NCBI RefSeq assembly: GCF_005938645.2 | Contig: NZ_CP042171.1 | Span: 620,001-684,000, forward strand | DNA: 64,000 bases | Direction: 5' to 3' | Source: Pedobacter sp. KBS0701 | GTDB taxonomy: Bacteria; Bacteroidota; Bacteroidia; Sphingobacteriales; Sphingobacteriaceae | Part shown: positions 1-7,733 of the stretch, piece after piece | Numbering within the stretch: position 1 is the stretch's first letter | How the letters are laid out: each line of letters begins with the position of its first letter | Made by a program: the position numbers and the translations under genes | The notes under the pieces: generated by a model | Databases searched by the model: none | Seen by the model: only the letters and a program-made list of their open reading frames with translations | Told to the model about the DNA's origin: nothing

Positions 1-1719
1 AGGTGGAATATTATGTGTATCTACCACTAAGAAGCCATCTAAACAATCAGAAAATTTAGGATCGATATTAAATGATATAATTTTTGCATTCAGGTTCATA
101 TATTGTCTTAGCAATACCGGGATCTTGATATGCGAGTTTTCAATGTCTCCGATAATACTGTCTAAATCTTTAAAAGACTCGCTGCTATCAACCAGGGTAT
201 CGGTAGAAATAGGCAATAAATCGGCTTTGAATTTGTTCCGGGGTTTAACATATTTAGCCATCTCATAATCGAAATGGTTTTTGGTAATATAATCTACAAT
301 TAGGGCCTTACTGAATTTTGAGAAATTGTTGCTGATACTTACCGGACCGAACATATAACGGTACTGTGGGTTATCGATCAGGTATTTTAGAATTCCTTTC
401 CAAAGCAGGAACAGTGGTAGCGGCTTACCCTGGTATTCTTTCCTGATCCACGATCTGCCCAACTCGATACCCTGCTTCAACATGGGGTAAAACTGATCTT
501 TCATTTTAAAAAGTTCAGAAAGGTAGAAACCACGGCGCCCCATGCTTTCTAAAATTTCATCACCTTTACCTATCCGGTAAGCACCTACAATATTTTCCAA
601 ATCTTTATCCCATATAAATAAGTGGTTATAGTAGATATCGTAGTTGTCGAGATCGATTTTTTTGTTGGTACCTTCACCTACTTCACGGAAAGTAATTTCT
701 CGTAAACGGCCAATTTCCCTTAAAATATTCGGGATTTTTAAAGTCGGAACAATATATACCTCGTAATTTTTCTCCGTCCAAACCCTGAAATCTTCCAGAA
801 GCGCTACCTCATTTTTAATTAAGAGCCTCGAAGTTTCTTCAATTACCTCAGCAGGTTTCTTTTTAATTTTAAATAAGTTTAACGGGTTAAAGAGTTTTTT
901 CTCTGTGTCTAAACCAATACCAAGCGCATACGTACGGGCTCTTAAAAAGTCCATCAGTTTATTGCTGCTGTTCATGTGCGAAATTTCAGATACGGCTATT
1001 GGTTTACCAATTCGTACCTTAATGGTACGTCCATGTTTATTTAAAAACTCCGAAGGTAGTTTTGCTGTACGCAGGGTAGGATGTATGAAGCTCAAAATGT
1101 TAAAGAAAACACCGTTATTGCCATGAAAATAAATAGGTACAACAGGTACTTTTGCTTTGGCAATCAGTTTTCCAACAACAGGATGCCACATCCTGTCCGT
1201 TACCTGCTGAGCATCTAATTTAAAGGTAGAAACTTCTCCTGCAGGGAAAATACCAATTGGCGTTCCATTTCTAAGTAAATCAAAAGTAGTTTTTAATCCA
1301 CTGATACTTGACGAATGCTGCACATTTTCGAAAGGATTTACAGCAACAAAAAATTCATCAAGGTTTGGTATTTTTTTCAAAATGAAATTTACCATTACCT
1401 TTGCATCGGGCCTAACCGTACACAATAGTTTAACTAAAGCCAAACCTTCTACACCACCATAAGGGTGATTTGCGATTGCGATAAAAGGGCCTGTTTTAGG
1501 AATACAATTTAAATCATCATCATCAAATTCTATAGAAACGCCAATGGTTTCTAATATCTTGTCTACAAATTCTAAGCCTTTAAAATGTTGATTTTGAGCA
1601 AATACGTCGTTAATGTCGTTCAGTTTCATGATCTCCATCATCAAACCTGCCAAACCTGGTACACCTAGCTTATCTATCTTTGTTGCTTTCGCAAACTCAG
1701 ATGTAGTTATGATCTTCAT
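1..1719 (-). CDS. Bifunctional lysophospholipid acyltransferase / GNAT N-acyltransferase (OlsF-like), C-terminus beyond window
   Basis: An uninterrupted minus-strand reading frame of 573 codons starts with ATG at 1719 (MKIITTSEFAKATK) and leaves the left edge with no stop. The N-terminal half is a PlsC-type acyltransferase: an NHPYGG block near residue 84, where the family has its NHxxxxD-type catalytic motif, and FPAGE near 158-162. The C-terminal half, from about residue 330, resembles the GNAT/hemolysin-like N-acyltransferases. The same two activities are fused in OlsF, which makes ornithine lipids in Serratia and Flavobacterium; Bacteroides uses separate GlsB and GlsA for glycine lipids. 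The likely role is therefore two-step acylation of an amino acid to an aminolipid at the inner membrane. The amino-acid substrate cannot be read from sequence. No neighbour informs it; the next gene is divergent. Confidence 0.8.
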   Translation of the reverse strand, partial: MKIITTSEFAKATKIDKLGVPGLAGLMMEIMKLNDINDVFAQNQHFKGLEFVDKILETIGVSIEFDDDDLNCIPKTGPFIAIANHPYGGVEGLALVKLLCTVRPDAKVMVNFILKKIPNLDEFFVAVNPFENVQHSSSISGLKTTFDLLRNGTPIGIFPAGEVSTFKLDAQQVTDRMWHPVVGKLIAKAKVPVVPIYFHGNNGVFFNILSFIHPTLRTAKLPSEFLNKHGRTIKVRIGKPIAVSEISHMNSSNKLMDFLRARTYALGIGLDTEKKLFNPLNLFKIKKKPAEVIEETSRLLIKNEVALLEDFRVWTEKNYEVYIVPTLKIPNILREIGRLREITFREVGEGTNKKIDLDNYDIYYNHLFIWDKDLENIVGAYRIGKGDEILESMGRRGFYLSELFKMKDQFYPMLKQGIELGRSWIRKEYQGKPLPLFLLWKGILKYLIDNPQYRYMFGPVSISNNFSKFSKALIVDYITKNHFDYEMAKYVKPRNKFKADLLPISTDTLVDSSESFKDLDSIIGDIENSHIKIPVLLRQYMNLNAKIISFNIDPKFSDCLDGFLVVDTHNIPP

Positions 1720-1813
1720 ATAAATTCTTAGATTGTTGATAGGCAAAACCTATTCTGTTTTGCAATCCCAAAAATAAGATTTATATTTATAATCCACATG
1801 TCATATCGCATCA

Positions 1814-2713
1814 ATGAGAATTTGGTTCAACAAAAATTTTGGTGTCAGCAAAAGTGAATTCAACGGATTGTTGTTTCTCGTCTCTATTATTGTTGTAATC
1901 AGGGTTATTCCAATTATATATGGCTACTACCAGCCAATTTCGAACGATGATCCAAATCTTTTAGCACAAATTCAGAAGATAACCATAACAGATCAGGCAT
2001 ATGCCAATACTATTCGCGATCGGATTGAAGATTCTAGCCCTCGGAAAACAGTTAAACTTTTTAAGTTCAATCCTAACAGTTTAGATGCAGAAGGTTGGCA
2101 AACTTTAGGTCTGTCGGCAAAACAAGCGCAATCAATTATAAATTATACCACTAAGGGCGGTAAGTTTTACAAAGCCGAAGATCTTCAGAAAATGTATACC
2201 ATTTCGCCAGAAATGTATAAAAAGATATTGCCTTATGTTAACATACCTGATCAGCCTATCAATGCCTCAAGGAATTATGTACCTTTTGAAAAAAAGGAAT
2301 ATGCTAAAAAAGCTGTTGTGATTGTTGATATCAACAAAGCAGACTCGACACAATTGGATGGTATTAAAGGTATTGGCGGAACTTTTGCCCTTAGAATTAT
2401 TAAATACCGTGAACGTTTAGGCGGCTTTTACAAAAAAGAACAACTTCTTGAAGTTTATGGTTTAGATTCCGGTAAGTATGCCGAAATTAAAGATCAGATT
2501 GAAATCAGCAATACTCCATTAAAAACAATAAATATAAATACAGCAACTTTTAACGATTTAAAGCGCAATCCATACCTTTCTTTCAAACAGATCAATGCCA
2601 TTATTCAATACCGTAAGCAGCATGGTAATTATGCTAACCCATCCGATTTAAAAAAGATCATCATTTTAAACCAGCAGGTTATAGATAAAATTACCCCTTA
2701 TATTTCTTTTTAG
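1814..2713 (+). CDS. Helix-hairpin-helix (ComEA-type) membrane-anchored protein
   Basis: A protein of 299 aa with one N-terminal membrane segment (about residues 18-39) followed by a basic, soluble region. That region contains three repeats of ComEA-like helix-hairpin-helix units, at roughly residues 85-145, 165-230 and 235-295. Each has the 'INxAdxxxLxxlxGIgxxxAxxIixYR...GgFxxxxdL' pattern; the middle unit (VDINKADSTQLDGIKGIGG) is closest to consensus. HhH units bind DNA backbone without sequence specificity, and ComEA is the DNA receptor for uptake in transformation. Here the role is inferred only. Proteins of this shape are common in Bacteroidetes without a proven competence function. The gene stands alone, divergent from the acyltransferase. 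Confidence 0.75.
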   Translation: MRIWFNKNFGVSKSEFNGLLFLVSIIVVIRVIPIIYGYYQPISNDDPNLLAQIQKITITDQAYANTIRDRIEDSSPRKTVKLFKFNPNSLDAEGWQTLGLSAKQAQSIINYTTKGGKFYKAEDLQKMYTISPEMYKKILPYVNIPDQPINASRNYVPFEKKEYAKKAVVIVDINKADSTQLDGIKGIGGTFALRIIKYRERLGGFYKKEQLLEVYGLDSGKYAEIKDQIEISNTPLKTININTATFNDLKRNPYLSFKQINAIIQYRKQHGNYANPSDLKKIIILNQQVIDKITPYISF

Positions 2714-3092
2714 AAACTTAGCGCCTGTTTAAATTTTTATAACAAAAATAAATGGCCTTTTGCTGTCACGCTGAGGGATAATTTAGTGTATAAATTCAAT
2801 ATAAATGCCAGTAAAATTTAATGGAAATAAATCTTCCCAAAGGATCGTCATTTCGGGAAGGCTTTTTCAGCCGACAGCCTGCCTCGATTTTCGGGGAAGC
2901 AATCTTTATAGCAAGGACACAAGCATGATAGATTGCTTTGTCGTTCATCCTTATAATGACCTTTATTTAAACAACTGATATTTAGTGTTGTTTTTTTGAC
3001 CATATAAGACATCTAAGGACCATATAAGCTTACATGTTCTTATATGGTTTGAAAGCCTAAAGGATTATTTAATGAATTAGATGTTCTTCGGT

Positions 3093-3147
3093 GTCTAAGG
3101 TGGTTAATTAAACTGCGTAGTCTTTAATTTTTACGACCACCTTAGAC
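3093..3147. repeat. Palindrome GTCTAAGGTGGT...ACCACCTTAGAC
   Basis: GTCTAAGGTGGT at 3093-3104 is perfectly inverted as ACCACCTTAGAC at 3136-3147. It is flanked by further short words (CATATAAG, CATCTAAG) that repeat in the surrounding 150 bp. A degraded relative with TTAACC...GGTGGTTAA arms lies at 58805-58849. It has no T-tract, so it is not a simple intrinsic terminator. Confidence 0.6.
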
Positions 3148-3344
3148 ATCTTAGCTCAATGAGTTTTGCAGGATGCAAAATCTTAAACCTAATACGTTAG
3201 AAAGCGTATATAGGACTTCATTCCTATTTTTCAGGCCACAGACCTGATGGTTACTCGCAATGACGACCTTTTTTGGAGTCTGTCAATGGTAGAGGTTAGA
3301 ATTTTTCAAATACATCGGAGAGCTGATAACAGATATACAAGGAG

Positions 3345-3489
3345 CGTCATTTCGACCGCAGTGGAGAACCCGAAGGCTCTGCAAAGCAAAATCTTTTAAC
3401 GTAGTTCAAAGATTTCTCCATTTAGCCGCGCGTAGTCGATTGCTTTATTAATGCGTTGAAATGGTCTTCGACTACGCTCAGACTGACAT
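3345..3489. repeat. Dispersed inverted repeat, CGTCATTTCGA family
   Basis: Begins CGTCATTTCGACCG and ends CTACGCTCAGACTGACA, so the ends are imperfectly complementary. Between them are the words 'gattgc', 'agatttctcc' and 'gtcgatt' that recur in related copies at 8203-8300, 51040-51130, 55903-56015 and, weakly, 34057-34119. A rougher relative lies at 2847-2960. All copies sit outside genes. Confidence 0.6.
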
Positions 3490-3568
3490 ATGAAATAAAT
3501 TTTATTTTAAACATGCTCTTAAAAGCTTAAATTTTAAATGCGATTTGGAAAGCAATGATTGTGCTAAT

Positions 3569-3801
3569 CGGTTTCGAAAGCCCTGCTTTACAATTACTCA
3601 CCCGATTAAAAACCTGTGAAACAAGTAAACACAATAAAAGTAAAAACAAGTGCTTAAACCGGGATTTATGTTCGTTCCAATCAGGTTTAATTATGGAAGA
3701 ACAGTACATTTAAACCCGAAATCATAGTGTCGGCCCGTGCCACCTAAACCTGATCGGAACGAACACGGAATGCAACGAAGTAAAGTGGAGAGCAGGGCTG
3801 A
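3569..3801 (-). repeat. Dispersed element, GGGTTTAGGTGG family (long copy)
   Basis: Read on the minus strand it starts near CAGCCCTGCTCTCCACTTTA, carries AGGTTTAGGTGG in the middle (forward 3740-3751), and ends AAAGCAGGGCTTTCGAAACCG. The ends form terminal inverted repeats around GCCCTGC/GCAGGGC. Copies with the same order of words occur at 57710-57866 and, as a left half, at 44123-44190. A decayed piece lies near 37095-37160. It encodes no recognisable transposase, so it would be a non-autonomous (MITE/REP-like) element. Confidence 0.55.
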
Positions 3802-4202
3802 ATAGTGCCAAATACTTCTGTACCTGATTTCCAAAAAAAGATAACCCGGTTAAAAAATATACATTTCCTTTTCCAGGTTAGTTATAGGAGTTAATTGCTT
3901 GCAAGGTTTAAAACGAATCCATTTTCAACAAATGTGTTGCGAAAAAGAGAATGTATACATCTGTTATCATTCCTTCAATTTCATCTATATTCGTCAAAAA
4001 CTCCATATAACTAACTTATTCGGCTATAGTTGTAAGAAAAATAAAAAAAACTTTCTTCGTTAATTTCAAGGTTTAAAATTAACCGATAAACTAATTGAAC
4101 CGAATACCATTTCATTCTGTAATTGCACGAATATTTAATGGTAACTAACTATGAAATAATTGATTATAATTGCCCCCGAACTAACTTAAAATATAAAATT
4201 TA

Positions 4203-5357
4203 ATGAGCGTAAGCTTCGATTTTTCAGAAACAGAAACTCAGCAAAGTGTAAAGGCTATGGTCCGCGATTTTGCAGAGAAAAATATTCGTCCAAATATAAT
4301 GGAATGGGATGAGGCACAGCATTTTCCGGTCGAATTGTTTAAACAACTTGGAGAATCAGGCTTAATGGGCGTTTTGGTTCCCGAAGAGTATGGAGGCTCT
4401 GGATTGGGCTACCAGGAATATGTTGATGTGATTGTGGAAGTAGCCCGGGTTTGCGGTTCAATCGGCTTATCATTAGCCGCACACAACTCTTTATGTACTG
4501 GTCATATTTTGGCCTTTGCAACCGAAGAGCAGAAGCAAAAATGGTTGCCGAAGCTGGCTACTGCCGAATGGATTGGTGCCTGGGGTTTAACCGAAGCAAA
4601 CACAGGTTCGGATGCCTTAAGGATGATGACTACTGCCGTTGAAGATGGTGAAGATTACATTATAAACGGCGCAAAAAACTGGATTACCCATGGCAAAAGC
4701 GGAGATATTGCGGTTGTGATGGTAAGAACAGGGGAGCAGGGGAGCTCGAAAGGGATTTCGGCCATTGTAGTAGAACGCGGTACACCTGGTTTTACTGCTG
4801 GGAAAAAAGAAAATAAACTTGGTATGCGGGCATCAGAAACCACAGAAATGATTTTTGATAATTGCCGCGTACCGAAAGCTAATTTATTGGGTAATGTTGG
4901 CGAAGGTTTTAAACAGGCGATGAAAGTGTTAGATGGCGGAAGGATTTCTATTGCGGCACTGGCTTTAGGTATTGCGAAAGGTGCTTTTGATGCAGCGGTA
5001 GCTTATTCAAAACAGCGGCAGCAGTTTGGTCAGCCCATCTCCAGCTTTCAGGCCATTAGTTTTAAACTGGCTGATATGGCTACAGAGATTGAAGCAGCCG
5101 AATTGTTGATCCGCCAGGCAGCAGATTTAAAGAACAGGCATTTGCCTATGACAAAAGAATCGGCCATGGCGAAATATTTTGCCTCAGAGGTCTCGGTAAG
5201 AGTAGCAACCGAAGCAGTTCAAATATTTGGGGGTTATGGTTATACCAAAGACTTTCCGGTTGAGAAATTTTATCGCGATAGTAAGTTGTGTACAATAGGC
5301 GAGGGCACTTCTGAAATACAAAAGATAGTTATTGCCAGAGAAATATTATCAAGGTAG
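4203..5357 (+). CDS. Acyl-CoA dehydrogenase
   Basis: The 384-aa protein has the full architecture of the short/medium-chain acyl-CoA dehydrogenase family: N-terminal helical domain, central beta domain with WGLTEANTGSDA (about residues 124-135, the flavin/acyl contact signature) and C-terminal helical domain. Near the end are QIFGGYGYTKDFPVEKFYRD and GEGTSEIQK. The Glu of EGT is at the position of the catalytic base in the SCAD/MCAD subfamily. It should oxidise a fatty or branched acyl-CoA to the trans-2-enoyl-CoA, passing electrons to ETF. Chain length cannot be assigned. It is monocistronic, followed by its own terminator at 5459-5494. Confidence 0.93.
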   Translation: MSVSFDFSETETQQSVKAMVRDFAEKNIRPNIMEWDEAQHFPVELFKQLGESGLMGVLVPEEYGGSGLGYQEYVDVIVEVARVCGSIGLSLAAHNSLCTGHILAFATEEQKQKWLPKLATAEWIGAWGLTEANTGSDALRMMTTAVEDGEDYIINGAKNWITHGKSGDIAVVMVRTGEQGSSKGISAIVVERGTPGFTAGKKENKLGMRASETTEMIFDNCRVPKANLLGNVGEGFKQAMKVLDGGRISIAALALGIAKGAFDAAVAYSKQRQQFGQPISSFQAISFKLADMATEIEAAELLIRQAADLKNRHLPMTKESAMAKYFASEVSVRVATEAVQIFGGYGYTKDFPVEKFYRDSKLCTIGEGTSEIQKIVIAREILSR

Positions 5358-5440
5358 AAGGTTTTAAGGTAGAAGGTTTAGGGCTATATTTGTTGAACCT
5401 TATACCCTAAGCCTTACGCCTTCAACCTTATATACAACAA
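5354..5440. repeat. Imperfect palindrome built from AAGGTAGAAGGT words
   Basis: Immediately after the dehydrogenase stop, AAGGTAGAAGGTTTT-AAGGTAGAAGGTTTAGGG is followed by a complementary half (CCTTATACCCTAAGCC...CTTCAACCTTATA). The transcript could form a long imperfect hairpin. The same word set forms the palindrome between rpoB and rpoC (22828-22917). Confidence 0.6.
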
Positions 5441-5458
5441 ACCAAATATATTATGAGT

Positions 5459-5494
5459 AATCCGGATGATTTAACCACTTCCGGATTTTTTTTG
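5459..5494 (+). terminator. Intrinsic terminator after acyl-CoA dehydrogenase
   Basis: AATCCGG (5459-5465) pairs with CCGGATT (5481-5487) and is followed by a run of eight T. It matches a Rho-independent terminator for the upstream gene. Confidence 0.75.
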
Positions 5495-5536
5495 TTTTAA
5501 AATTTTGAAAACCAACTTTCAATTGCCAGTGTTTTT

Positions 5537-5576
5537 ACTAAATACTAAATACTAAATACTAAATACTAAATACTAG
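5537..5576. repeat. Heptanucleotide tandem repeat (ACTAAAT)x5
   Basis: Five perfect head-to-tail copies of ACTAAAT (5537-5571) are followed by a broken sixth (ACTAG). It lies in a non-coding gap between the dehydrogenase and the DUF6496 gene. Confidence 0.9.
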
Positions 5577-5666
5577 TTGGGTTTGGAGTGGGGAGTTTGG
5601 CGTTGGCGTCAATTAACGGATTTAAACAATTAATCGATTAGAGATACTAACTAATGAACTAAAAAT

Positions 5667-5840
5667 ATGGCAAAGTATTCAGAAAAAGCTGGTGAGAAAG
5701 TAGAAAAAACCATGCACGAAATGAAAGCAGGTAAGCTTAAGAGCGGATCAGGTAAAAAAGTGACTTCCAAAAAGCAGGCAATTGCTATCGGATTATCCGA
5801 AGCCAAAAAAGCAGGAGCGAAGGTACCTAAAAAAGGTTAA
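5667..5840 (+). CDS. Small basic DUF6496 family protein (57 aa)
   Basis: ATG at 5667 opens a 57-aa frame ending TAA at 5838-5840. The protein is very Lys-rich, starts MAKYSEKAGEKVEK and ends AKVPKKG. It contains GSGKKVTSKKQAIAIGLSEA, which I recognise as the core of the DUF6496 family of small basic proteins found widely in bacteria. The high positive charge and the family's SKKQAIAIGLSEA helix suggest nucleic-acid association, but no function is established. No Shine-Dalgarno is present, as is normal in this phylum. It is followed by another imperfect palindrome (AAGCTTAAAGACTAAAGACC...) at 5841-5928. Confidence 0.8.
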   Translation: MAKYSEKAGEKVEKTMHEMKAGKLKSGSGKKVTSKKQAIAIGLSEAKKAGAKVPKKG

Positions 5841-5928
5841 AAGCTTAAAGACTAAAGACCAAAGCAAATAGGTTTGGTGCCTAAACTATCTTCTCAGAGC
5901 TTTAATCTATGGACTTTTCGCTCTGAGC

Positions 5929-6315
5929 TTATTGCGGTATATCTTTCGAAGTTAAAATGCTGTCGACCACATAAACGCTAAATCCCCGCCATGGTAGGGA
6001 ATGTTTATATTCTTTGTAGTGTAATTCGAAAAACTTACCACTGTTGGCCATCATTTTTTCAGCAATTTCCTGGTTAGCGATAGAAAATTCGAATTCGTTG
6101 TTCTGCAGCGTTCCTGTTTGCCGGGATTTTATTCCGCTTTGAATTAATTTGCCCTCGTATGTTTTAAATATATAGCCTTTTTTTACTACATAGTTTAACT
6201 CCCCAGCTTTAACACCTTCACCAAAAACAAAGAAATAACGGTAGTAACAAATTGCGATTAATGTGATAACAACTATAACTGCGATAATTGAACCTACTTT
6301 TTTGCCTGTTGTCAT
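5929..6315 (-). CDS. Hypothetical single-span membrane protein (128 aa)
   Basis: The protein opens with a short basic head (MTTGKKVG), then a strongly hydrophobic segment of about 20 residues (8-27), and continues as a beta-rich soluble domain with YVVKKGYIFKTYEGKLIQSG near residues 42-61. This looks like a Bacteroidetes family of about 130 aa with a conserved 'KKGxxFKTYEGxL' block, which some databases misname 6-phosphogluconate dehydrogenase. No dehydrogenase motif is visible here. The likely location is the inner membrane with a periplasmic domain. Function is unknown, and the divergent position next to rpsU gives no further hint. Confidence 0.65.
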   Translation of the reverse strand: MTTGKKVGSIIAVIVVITLIAICYYRYFFVFGEGVKAGELNYVVKKGYIFKTYEGKLIQSGIKSRQTGTLQNNEFEFSIANQEIAEKMMANSGKFFELHYKEYKHSLPWRGFSVYVVDSILTSKDIPQ

Positions 6316-6394
6316 ATATGATTATATATATAAATGTAGCTAAACAACACATAAGTTCAACTAATGATTTAAATAAAATTTCTTTTTATAAATC

Positions 6395-6425
6395 TTTCTC
6401 GTTTTCAATATTTTGCTTACATTTG
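6395..6425 (+). promoter_or_regulatory. rpsU promoter (Bacteroidetes sigma-A type)
   Basis: TACATTTG at 6418-6425 matches the TAnnTTTG -7 consensus exactly. TTTC at 6395-6398 stands in for the -33 TTTG with a 19-bp spacer. Transcription would start about 6432, leaving a leader of about 50 nt. Confidence 0.65.
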
Positions 6426-6462
6426 CAGCCCCGATAACACGGGAAAATTTAAAAACCACGAG

Positions 6463-6469
6463 AGGAGGT
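6463..6469 (+). promoter_or_regulatory. Strong Shine-Dalgarno of rpsU (AGGAGGT)
   Basis: AGGAGGT lies 11 nt before the rpsU ATG at 6481. Nearly all other genes in this window have AT-rich leaders with no Shine-Dalgarno, which is the Bacteroidetes norm because bS21 and its neighbours cover the anti-SD. A strong SD on rpsU fits the autogenous control described in Flavobacterium johnsoniae, where ribosomes lacking bS21 have a free anti-SD and favour rpsU mRNA. Confidence 0.75.
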
Positions 6470-6480
6470 ATTTCAGCGTT

Positions 6481-6675
6481 ATGATCATTATCAACATTAA
6501 AGACGGCGAATCATTAGATAAAGCCCTTAAACGTTTCAAGAAAAAGTTTGAAAAAACTGGTGTATTGAGAGAACTACGTAGTCGCCAGGCATACGAGAAA
6601 AAATCCGTTGCCCGCCGTACTGAAATTAAACATGCTGTTTACATTCAGAATATGAATCAGGATACAACTGCATAG
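6481..6675 (+). CDS. rpsU: 30S ribosomal protein bS21
   Basis: A basic 64-aa protein of normal bS21 length, beginning MIIINIKDGESLDKALKRFK and carrying the family's R-E-L-R-x-R-x-x-Y-E-K segment at about residues 31-40. bS21 sits on the 30S platform near the 3' end of 16S rRNA. In Bacteroidetes it helps sequester the anti-Shine-Dalgarno sequence. The gene has its own promoter, an exceptional strong SD and a terminator at 6698-6738. It is therefore a single-gene unit just ahead of the recombinase-hpf-tRNA-tuf cluster, the usual arrangement in this phylum. Confidence 0.95.
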   Translation: MIIINIKDGESLDKALKRFKKKFEKTGVLRELRSRQAYEKKSVARRTEIKHAVYIQNMNQDTTA

Positions 6676-6697
6676 TTGTTTAAGATATAAATACAGT

Positions 6698-6738
6698 AAA
6701 GTCCTTCTGATGTTAAATTGGGAGGACTTTTCTTTTTT
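6698..6738 (+). terminator. Terminator after rpsU
   Basis: AAAGTCCTTC (6698-6707) pairs with GGAGGACTTT (6721-6730, one G-U pair), followed by TCTTTTTT. Typical intrinsic terminator. Confidence 0.75.
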
Positions 6739-6837
6739 AAAAGGAAATCAAAACATTTCAATAAACGATTAGTTAATGATTTCTTTATATCAAAACTATT
6801 TGTAACTTCATATCAATGCCCCGCAAAAAGATATTGA

Positions 6838-7719
6838 ATGTTGCTAAAAAGTTTTATCACCTATTTAACTCACGAGAAGCGCTATTCTCCACATACCATT
6901 ACCTCTTATCAGGTAGATTTAGATCAGTTTGAAGTATTTACTAAGGCATTAGAACTGGATTTCCCTGAAGTTAAACATGCTCACCTGCGCAATTACCTGG
7001 TTGAGCTAATGGAAACGGAAAATTCGGAAAATACCATTAACAGAAAAATATCTGCTATACGAAGCTTTTATAAATTTTTACATAGAACCGGAGCGATTGA
7101 TCAAAATCCTGCTGTTTTAATCAAAGCGCCAAAAATACCTAAAAGGCTGCCTGTATTTATAGATGCACAGAAAATGGATCATTTACTGGATTCGCAGCAA
7201 TATTTCGATGAAAGTTTTCCTTCTGTTCGCGATCATTTGGTTATTGAACTGCTTTTTGGAACGGGTATCCGTTTAGCTGAACTGTTGCAATTAAAAGAGA
7301 CTGATATTGATATTTATTCAGGAACGATAAGGGTGCTGGGTAAAAGGAGTAAGGAAAGAATTATTCCTGTGAATAAACAGCTTATCAATCAGGTAAATAC
7401 CTACATTGACCTAAAAAAGTTGCAAAACTTTAATAACAATTTGCTTATATTAATCGTTACCAATACAGGTGCAGCGGCATATCCGAAATTAATATACCGT
7501 ATTGTTACCTCATACCTAAACCATGTATCAACCAATGAAAAGAAAAGTCCCCACGTGTTGCGGCATAGTTATGCCACCAGCCTGTTAAATGCAGGAGCAG
7601 ATTTAAATGCGATTAAAGAACTTTTGGGCCATGCCAGTTTAGCAGCAACCCAGGTTTACACCCACAATTCGATCGAAAGATTAAAAACAATTTATAAACA
7701 AGCCCATCCAAAGGCGTAA
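6838..7719 (+). CDS. xerC: Tyrosine recombinase, XerC/XerD family
   Basis: The 293-aa protein has the length and both domains of Xer recombinases: an N-terminal SAM-like DNA-binding domain (residues 1-90, SPHTITSYQVDLDQF) and a C-terminal catalytic domain. All catalytic residues are visible: Arg in TGIRLAEL (about 149), Lys in the GKRSKER hairpin (about 172), His and Arg in PHVLRHSYATSLL (about 241-244), His in LLGHAS (about 267), and Tyr in TQVYTH (about 276). It would resolve chromosome dimers at dif together with a partner Xer protein. The XerC label rests on its conserved position between rpsU and hpf; XerD is possible. An SD for hpf overlaps its end. Confidence 0.85.
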   Translation: MLLKSFITYLTHEKRYSPHTITSYQVDLDQFEVFTKALELDFPEVKHAHLRNYLVELMETENSENTINRKISAIRSFYKFLHRTGAIDQNPAVLIKAPKIPKRLPVFIDAQKMDHLLDSQQYFDESFPSVRDHLVIELLFGTGIRLAELLQLKETDIDIYSGTIRVLGKRSKERIIPVNKQLINQVNTYIDLKKLQNFNNNLLILIVTNTGAAAYPKLIYRIVTSYLNHVSTNEKKSPHVLRHSYATSLLNAGADLNAIKELLGHASLAATQVYTHNSIERLKTIYKQAHPKA

Positions 7720-7723
7720 AAAA

Positions 7724-7729
7724 AGGAGG
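7724..7729 (+). promoter_or_regulatory. Strong Shine-Dalgarno of hpf (AGGAGG)
   Basis: An exact AGGAGG (7724-7729), four nt before the ATG at 7734 and just after the xerC stop. It is the only other perfect AGGAGG positioned at a start codon that I found in the window besides rpsU. Confidence 0.75.
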
Positions 7730-7733
7730 AAAA

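Larger units (their letters stand above)
2714..4202. other. 1.5-kb gene-free, repeat-rich intergenic region
   Basis: No credible coding frame is present; a 60-codon frame at 3527-3709 lies inside a repeat and has no family features. The stretch contains parts of at least three dispersed inverted-repeat families listed separately: CGTCATTTCGA-type elements at 2847-2960 and 3345-3489, a CTAAGGTGGT palindrome at 3093-3147, and a long AAACCTGATCGG/GGGTTTAGGTGG element at 3569-3801. The last 350 bp before the acyl-CoA dehydrogenase gene are AT-rich. They contain TATAATTG at 4165-4172, one mismatch from TAnnTTTG, but no convincing -33 partner. Confidence 0.6.

Noticed and set aside
905..1126. 73-codon plus-strand frame
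   Set aside because: Lies antisense inside the strongly supported minus-strand acyltransferase and has no domain features.
3527..3709. 60-codon minus-strand frame
   Set aside because: Falls in a dispersed repeat (3569-3801); composition and lack of motifs argue against a gene.
5453..5500. 15-codon frame starting ATGAGTAATCC
   Set aside because: It runs through the terminator hairpin of the upstream gene and resembles no known leader peptide.
5537..5576. Possible CRISPR repeat
   Set aside because: The units are seven bases with no spacers; it is a simple tandem repeat.
6838..7719. Xer recombinase as sign of an integrative element
   Set aside because: It is in the conserved rpsU-xer-hpf-tRNA-tuf context, with no attachment-site duplication at the adjacent tRNA genes that I could see.
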